Shown: piece after piece, positions 52,501-61,500 of the stretch
Numbering within the stretch: position 1 is the stretch's first letter
How the letters are laid out: every line of letters starts with the position of its first letter
Source: Porites lobata
Taxonomy: Eukaryota > Cnidaria > Anthozoa > Scleractinia > Poritidae
Length of the DNA stretch: 64,000 nucleotides
NCBI GenBank assembly: GCA_942486035.1
Contig: CALNXK010000022.1
Span: 1,289,501 to 1,353,500 of the forward strand
Direction of reading: 5' to 3'
Notes under the pieces: model-generated
Told to the model about the DNA's origin: nothing
Seen by the model: the letters and a program-made list of their open reading frames with translations, nothing else
Databases searched by the model: none
Translations under genes and position numbers: made by a program

Positions 52501-55500
52501 TCTAAGCCATAAGATCTTATCACTTTAGCAAGTGGCGCAGTATACAGAAGGTAGAGAACAGGTCCAAGAACTGAACCTTGGGGAACACCCACGGGAAGAT
52601 CTCGTACCGTAGAATTCGCCTCATTGATGTTTACAAACTGAGTTCTTTGAGAAAGATAAGAATCGAACCATTGCAGTACAGTTCCTCTGATACCAAATGA
52701 TTTCTGCAGTCGTGCCAGCAGCAAGGAATGGTTAACGGTATCAAATGCTGCCGACAGATCCAATAAAACGAGGAAAACATTCTCACCCTTATCCAATGAC
52801 AGCATAATGTCATTTGTAACTGTGAGAAGTGCAGTCTCGGTGCTGTGAAAAATCTTGTACGCAGATTGAAGAGGCTCGTGTAGATCATTTTCGCCAAGAT
52901 AGCTATTCAATTGCACAAACACTGCTTTCTCTATCAATTTAGACAGGAACTTTAAATTTGATACAGGGCGAAAATTACTAAACTGCTCAAAGTCTGCATT
53001 TAATTTCTTAAGAATAGGTGATAGCAGCGCCACCTTAAGTTCCTTGAGCAGCAATCCAGATGACAATGACAAATTAATGACCCTTCTAAATATAGGGACA
53101 AGACTAGAATAGCATTTCCGCATGATACTCGCTGGAAGTGGATCCAGTGAGCATGCCTTAATAGTTGAACCCCTAATCAACCCTAAGACGTCTTCATCTG
53201 TTACCATTGTGAACTCGCTAAAGCATGACGTACACTCAGAATCCTCCATGGTGCGCTCCCCCAGCTGCTCTTTTCTAACCAGCAACTCATCACGAATTCG
53301 CACAATCTTGGCACTAAAGAAATCAGCAAAGGCATCTGCGAGTTCTTGGTCACTGTTCGCAGACGGATATCTTTTGTCTATACTCCTTTGCAGTAATTTA
53401 TCAACTGTGCGAAAAAGTAATTTACTATCGTGGGCATTTTCCTGAATAACTACTGAATAATGCTGTTCTTTCGCCTTGTAGAGCATATCATTCACAACAT
53501 TGCACTGTTCCATATAATTTACCCTGTCAGTTTCAAGACCAGTCGAACGCCATTTACGTTCAAGCCTTCGAAAGTTGTTGAGGATTTTACTCATTAGAGT
53601 GTCATTCTGAGGCCTCTTGTAAAAAAATTATGACAGGGGCTTAAAGTTTTAAACAACTTGCGGAGGTATAGGCGGCCATCGATAAACAGTACAAACAGGT
53701 TACCAAGACATACACAGGCAGATGCATATTTTCCTCTTACAATGCTCCACTTAAGTACAGTAGAAATCCAGTTATACCTTTTCTATAGCTGCATTGGTTG
53801 AAAGTGTTTATTAAGTAGCTTTAAGAATTATTTTCCCCTCTATAAACGAGACTACCTTTACAAGCATTCTGATCCAACGTGGGCTGAAATCCTTTATTAC
53901 AGCTACAGCGGTACGACCCACGGTTGTTCACGCAGGCGCCGTTTTCGCAGCGTCCGGAAAAACGTCGGCATTCGTCTATGTCTAAAACAGAAATATTCTT
54001 CAGAACGTAATCTTACATAAGGGACAAGTGCTTGTTCAGATGCATGCTGAGATTCAAATACAGTCTTCTACATATTTTTCGAACGAACGAGATTTTTTGT
54101 CGTGAAGGAAATGGCAATTGAGAGATAAATTTCCTTAGCGGTGTACATTTACCATGCCCAAATGAAGAAAATGAAAAAACTGGATAAGAAAAGAAAAAAA
54201 AGAAAGAAAGAAAGAAAAAAGATACTTTGTCTTCTGAAATAGAACAACTTCAACTGACAGCATCGATCTCTTGTGTTGGAATGAATATCGAGTTACTTTA
54301 TTGAGTTCGCCACGGTGACTCAATACAGTGACAGGGGATGAAACAGGACTTACGTCTCAATTGATATCAACCCCTTCATTATCCAAGCAGCCCATGAAAG
54401 GGTGTTCCACACCACCGGAGTCTACGCCCCCTACTCTTTACGATCAGCAGTGTGGGTTCTTTTACGTGTTACAAGAATCTGAACAGTGAAAGAGCTGTGA
54501 GACGGGGCCAACGGTTAATTTTTTGTCCTTATCCAAGAAGACTAGAATGCTTAACCATTTGTAGGCAGCACAATCTCCTAAGTTTTTTTTAAGACCCTTA
54601 GTGTTGTCCCGGCAGGGGTTTGAACCCACGACCTCCCGCTCGGCAGACTATAGCTAGCGCTTATCCAATTGAGCTAAACGGGCCGCGGTTAGCCCCCTTC
54701 CACACTCATCTGAGCCCTTTACTTATTTTATTCGCATTCTTGCGGAAAACATTGAAACATTTGTGGCAAATGAATCTCGAGTAGGGTAACTTCAAAATAC
54801 TTACCGACACAGTGTCGCATGTCAGAGCTTGCTTCGAAGCCAGGGTCACACGAGCACTCATAACCGCCCGCATAGTTAACACAATCACCGTTTGCACAAA
54901 TACCCGGCGATTCACACTCATCAATATCTGGAAAAAATGCATGAGAAACCCACTACAGCAATTATTAATCAGTTGACCTCTGTACAATACGTATAACACG
55001 AACTCGACCCTTGTAAAATAGACTAACCAACGAGGTAGATAAACCTCCAAGAGAAAATTGATGTATTGCCACAGAGTACCGATTGATTACTTTTTAATAC
55101 TATTTGAACCCACATAATTATTGTCACATACTTGTTTCTTACCTACACAAGTTCTGTTATTTGAGCTGAGAGCAAATCCACGACGACACTGACAAGTGAA
55201 GCCATTCCTTGTGCTGAGGCATCTGCCATTTTCACAGACGCCTCGCTGAGAGCATGGATCAAAACCTAGAAAAGAACATATTACGAAGATGGGTATCGCG
55301 ATGTTATTTCAAAGTAGAGCTTTGCTGCCGTGCTTACTTTAATAGCTTAAGGTTTCTGGTCAAATACCATGTTTCTTCGAATAACTGCTCTCCCCCGAGT
55401 ACAGCAGCGCCCACTTCCTGGGCCAAAATATCAAACAAGCGCCCCTCTCGGGTAAGCGCCTCTATCCCCTCCCTCCTCACATTCTTAAATAGTAGGGATA

Positions 55501-58500
55501 TAAGGAAAGCCTGTTTCTATTGCCACTTTATTTACGACTTGTTACACTTCAACTACAACAAGGATACCTATATACATCTGAGAGAAAAGTGTACAATTGG
55601 ACTGCCGTGTGCGAGATCACCAACCACTATTTTAACAAACGAAAACCATTAATATTGGCGTTACGTTCGGACCTGGATAATATGATGTAGTCTTTACTTT
55701 TCTACTAACGATTTAGCCAAAAAAAGTTACAGTTCGTTGAAAGAAAAACTTGATGAGCGCCACTTCTTTTAGCCGAAATTTTTACGCCCGGGCCGCTAAT
55801 TCGAGAAAATACGGTAAGTTGCCTGATGGGAATTAAAGGTAGCCAAAGCTGCGACACGAATGCAACACGATTGACCAATCGAACTATGCCTTCTCCATAT
55901 TAGGGTTTTCTTTGGCGGAGAAACGAAGAGTCCATGTTTTGATCTTTTCATCCATTGACTGATAAAACAAATAACGAACACTTAGGGACGGATCGTCTTC
56001 CCGCAAACCTTTTATTTTTTACTTACATACAATTTATTTCAGTGTTTACAGCCTCTCCATTAAATCTATCTCAAAATTTTCCAACCCACCCCCCCTCCGC
56101 CGTCAAAAACATTAATGGTCCTTTCCCTACCCGAAACCATTTTTCAAGGTCATAGGAAAATCGCTCTGCCCATCAGTATGGAATTCTGTTCTCGTTCCTC
56201 AGATGTTATTTCCAAGGGAAAGCATTCATGGTAGCGTCACGAAATGTCGGCTGTTTTCTCAAGCCATAGCTAATTTGCGATTAAATTTGTATCAGGCACA
56301 TGTACAATAAAATATTTTAGAGATGAAATAAAGATTCACAACAAAAGGGAGGGGAGTCACCCAGCATACTTGTCTTTTCACTTAGGTTGAAAAACTTGAG
56401 ATGAAGCTAAAGTTTGCTCCAGCATAATATCAGCAACATGAACACCAACCTATACAGCCTTTTCTATCCGAGGTGACCAGGAAGCCAGAGTTGCACTCGC
56501 ACCGAAAGCTGCCGTCTGTGTTGATGCATCGACCATTCCTACACAGACTGGAATCCGCTGAACATTCGTCTTTATCTAGCAGATAAAGGAGACATGAACA
56601 TCGTTTAAGAAGGTAACTTTACCTCATTCGCTTTTCCAAAACGTGCGAAGGCTTGCCCTCCCTGCTCCCGTCAGCGACCGCTCCAAATGTGAATGTTTGG
56701 TAGTCGGTCATACAAGAGGTGGTCGGTTAGGATGGTTTAATTTCAACCACAGTTGGACCTATATGCGTGAGCACCTTCCATAAGCGATCACTAAATTCAA
56801 ACCCTGCCGACCAAAGCCCTAGGCGTGGAACATCATGTCAACGACTAACTCTCTTAAGTGACCGTACCCGCTTTTTAGCTGGATGGCTTAACGATTTTCC
56901 ATTGTTTCATCTTCTTGTACGCGACCAGTTGCTGACACATGCTCTGATCCCTCAGTCTTATCGATCGCACTAATCTATACTTTAGCTGTAAACATTATGC
57001 AACTTAGAGAGCTTAGTAACAAAACGCGGCTCGTACTGGAAGACAGAAATTCTAGGCAATAAATTCCCTTTGAATAAGTAGATAAGTCAGCTTTTTTCCT
57101 AGCCGCTGACAACTAAATCTGGGCATTCTACGGTGATCAACTGTATTGTGTTTTAAATTGGAATATTCGGAAGGAGGTCACTTATCACAGGTAGTCGCAC
57201 ATGGAGGTCCAACTGTACTTATTTTTATAAGCGAGTTCAAGAAGGGAGGCAGCAAAAAGTAGTAATTATCTTTAGTAAATTAGTGTTGAGTTCAGGCAAC
57301 AAGTTTGTTGGCAGTGATACAGCAGTTAACATATTTACCCGTGATTGGCAAGAGGGGAGGCAGAAGGACAAGCATTCGTAAGCTAGCCTGCGTGGGGAGA
57401 AGGCAGGACGAAATCCCGACCCGTCCAATTTTCCTTTTTAATGATTACTTTTCCGTGCCGGACTATGCATAAGCTAAGAGAGTATCTTTAAAGGTAAAGA
57501 CTAGGATATCCAGAGACAATTTTCTAAGATTTAGAAACACATTTTATGAGACAAGTCGATATTCTAAGGTACAGTGGTGATTCCTTCTTCCGCGCCAAGC
57601 CCTTGGCCCCATTCGATTACATCCCACCCCAATCAACCCAATTAAATAATTAAAAATGGTTTATTTACCTGTACATTGGTTGTTTCGTCCCAACACATAT
57701 CCTGCGTTGCACACACAACGGAAACCACTAGAAGTGTTTTGGCATCTTCCGTTAGGACACGGGTTCCTACCACTTTGGCACTCGTTAACTAAAGCTTTCG
57801 AAAGAAAATTAGCAATATTTCAGGTGTAAATAAATCATTTTAATAAAATAATCTACAGCGGTTATTAAGACAGTCCACGCTGTTGACGGACGCCCAACCA
57901 CATACAACTAGCTATTCGGACTGATCTTCCAATAAAAAAAAATAAACATACACTGCACGAAAAATTTGATTTACATCAAATTTACTCAGTGCAAATTTGG
58001 TGCAAAAAAGTGTAAACTTAGGTTAAACATAAGGCAAAGATGGTAAATACCGCATTGGCCCTCAAATTTACAACCCCATGTAAACTGGCAAGCAAATGCG
58101 GTATTTACTATCTTTGCCTTAGATTTACTCCTTAGTTTGCACTTTTTTGCACCATATTTGCACCGAGTAAATTTGTGTAAATCCGATTTTTCGTGCAGTG
58201 ATATAGCCAAAGGGAATTCTGAAAAACACATTACAGTCCCAGGTCAATGCAAGTTCTTAACCCAGGGAATACCGGACGCCAAGTTACCCTTTGACCATGT
58301 CATTTTTTCCTTGTATTAGCTTTCGATAACTTACAAACTCTTTCATTTGAATGTTCTGGGTGCACACTGTTGGCGAATATAATTACTTATGTATGTTTGC
58401 GACACGATTTGGCCATTGCTTTCTTTTGTATTGTTGTATCGTGTTGGACTTTTACGGTGCAAACATACGAATTCGTTGTCCGCCTATGAACTGGGACGGG

Positions 58501-61500
58501 GGAAGCCGAAGAGATAGATTCCGTGACGTCACCACTTATTAACGGTCTCATATGTAATTGTACTACCTTGTTATTACGTTGAACAAAGCTTTAAGGTGGG
58601 GTAAAGACAAATGTTATCTTCCTTTAGGGACTGGTCAAAAAGTATAGGGGGGGGGTGGGCCGGAGCAGAGAGGGGTGGGTCATGAGGTTTTGAGCCTTGT
58701 GCAAGGGGTGGGTCGTGCAATTTTCAGCTACCCTCAGGGGGTGGGTCACCCTATTTTTTACTAACTACTAACGAGAAAGTTGACTACACTTGTTATATAA
58801 AACACAGCCAGCTGGAGTTATTGCTAAAATACTCACAACCCTTTTGTGCGAGAAAATACAAAGGTTGACAGGCCGCACATCTATACGGGCGTGGAACCCT
58901 CTGTCAACCTTTTTTTTTTTCGGCTCTAACGAGCATGTTCCGTTAACAATTTTCCTTTTTTGTAAGGAAATGATTGGGGGTTCTTTTAAAATTTATTGAA
59001 GGTATAGTTGGTTTTGTATAAGATTCCATTTTTTCATTCAAGCTTCCTTTATAGTATCTACACTGAGGGCTGGTATTGTGTCACGAATGGCAATATTTCT
59101 TTTCCCGCTTGTCGTTTTGTTTTACAAGTTTAGACTCCCTTTTGTGAATTTTATTTCTGATAGTAGGTTTTCTATCAAAGATAGGGGGCACCCAACGAGA
59201 ATATGGTTCAAAACCACTTAAACATAGCATTGTTAAACGTATTTTAGTATTTAAAGAGTAGATATAGGCATATTTTTGTCCCCTAAAAATTTTTCATCTG
59301 TTCGGATCTCCTAGCTGAAAGTCTAGTGATACGAAAATTATAGGGATCAAAACTTAACTTTTCGAAAATTTCAGCCAGAAAAAAGGCTCCCGAAAATTCT
59401 AGGTGACCTTAGGGTAAAAATCCGTTAAAAATGGGCAATTATACCATCTTTTTAGATGTTCGAAAATCCTAGGAGGGGCAGACAAGCAAGAAATTTTACA
59501 ACAAATGTTCCGAAAATTCTAGATCTCAAATCGTCTTTCGAACAAATATTTTCCGAAAATTGACGTTGGGTGCCCCTGAAAGATTGTGGGTAGCCTCCGT
59601 CCGTCAAGAGTTTTTTTTTAAATTTGAATCATTTTCCTCAAAGGTTGTTTCTGAGGAGTTTTTTCGTAGGATTCTTAAGGCTTCTCCTTGACAAATTCTT
59701 TTTTAACATTTGGAGGGTGACACGAGGTGAAATGTGTGTGCAAGAAGCTTTCCCTTTGTTTAAAATGTGTCTTTGCATCAAGGATAGATTTTTCCTTGAA
59801 TCTTGTGCCTTTGTATACAACAGTGTCTAAAAACGCAGTCTCAGTGTCAAATGTTTCGGCCGTGAATTCAATAGTTAGGTGATGTAAAGTTGCTTGTTCA
59901 ATGAAGGCTTCGATGTCTGGTTTACTCATGTCCCATAGGGCAAAGATATCGTGTACGTGGCATTTCCAAACTGTTGTTCTAAAGACAGTTTTGCTTAGAG
60001 TTGTTGTTTCAATATATGTCATGAAAATATTGGCAAAAGAATCCAAACTGCTGTCTTTGTGCCCATTGCAGTTCCATTGTTTTGTAGGTATTGCTTTCCA
60101 CTGAAGTGGAAGAAATTTTCGTTGAGGATTAATCTAAGCATTTCCGGCAAGTAATGTGTAGGAATGGGTTGTCTTTGTTGAAATTTTCATATGCTTTGTG
60201 ACAGATAAATTCAATATACCCTCGTTTTGCTGTATATTTGTGTCAAGACTCATAACGTCCCTTGAAACAAGAAATGTTCGGTTTTTCACATTTGTCTTTT
60301 TAGTGAAAGGTATGATTTCTGTGATTTTGATATTGCTTGTAGCAGTGTATCAACAAATTTTGCAAAGCACAGAACAAGGTTTTATTGGATTATTAAGAGG
60401 AAACCGAAAATCCATGTTTTAACTAGGGGGTGGGTCATGCAATTTCCAACCTTGCTTTAGGGGTGGGTCAGTCATTTTTGTGCCGAATGGAGGGGGTGGG
60501 TCATGTGTTTTTTATCAACCATATTTCCAAATGCTCCGGCCTACCCCCCTATACGTTTTGACCAGTCCCTTATCGTGTAACAAACCTGCAGGATTTACAG
60601 TTGGCACTGTTACGTTTGGGCATAGGGTTGAGTATCCGGCTGCAGATGAAAAATAATTTGCACACATTATTATGGGAGGAAATGCAGGAGGAAGGGAAAA
60701 ACACAAAATGATAATGTGAAAATGCGAGTGTTTCACATGCAACTCACGTGTTCCTTGGACGGGACATCTTTCGCAGAGTGGTCCCCAGCCCGCGGGTTTC
60801 TTCTCTGAGCAGCAGCAGTCAAACTTGGTCGTGTTAGTGGGGGACTGGTCAACACAGTAATTATTTACCACTCGCTGATAACAGAAGCCTTGAACAGCAC
60901 CTAGAAAATAGCATATATCAAGGCATTGTAGCGATGGGAGGATGACTATTATAGAAAGATAGCGACCCACACATGTACCGCATTTCTTTGAAAACTTACT
61001 TATGCAGAAACTTTTGGCTCGATTCAAGGTATATCCTGCCTGACAAATACATCTAAAACTTCCTTCTGTGTTTTCACATCGGCCATTCGCACAGATGCCG
61101 GGAATTTCAGTACACTCATCTTGATCTAAAGACAATAAAATCAGTCAATTGGCATAACGCAAATTAATACTGTCACAACTGGTAGGCAAGTGTTGTAGCA
61201 GAGAAAAGCACTGCGGATTGAGTTAAATCATTCGATCACCTGTTAGTCCAAATTGAAAGTTGGGTGCGTGCCCGATTTGCACCTGCATGTACTGTGTTGT
61301 TGCAGATAAAGTCGCAGTTTCAGAAAACAAACTCATCTTCTATGTCCTTATAAAAATTGAAAGGGTTAGGCGTTGGGAGGTGCAAAGTTTAGAACACGTC
61401 AGCAAAATTCAGAGTGGTTACCTCACTCAGGCTCACGTCTTTTAATTGATCAACTGATTGACTTCTTAGAATTATTGATCGATCGACTGATTTAGAGAGT

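Larger units (their letters stand above)
58627..60569. mobile_element. GGGACTGG-TIR element, 1.9-kb copy
   Basis: TTA duplications (58624-58626, 60570-60572) flank GGGACTGGTCAAAAAGTATA and its right-end complement GGGACTGGTCAAAACGTATA, each followed by a G-run and GGCCGGAGCA. Same family as 45061-45588. It contains a MITE and a Penelope-like fragment but no transposase of its own. Confidence 0.85.

Noticed and set aside
54606..54684. tRNA gene
   Set aside because: Boxes A and B are present, but the anticodon arm does not fold and a SINE body follows.
59675..60046. Host gene in the intron
   Set aside because: Its SCHPPNVKK and FLDTVVYKG motifs identify a Penelope-like RT remnant, broken upstream.
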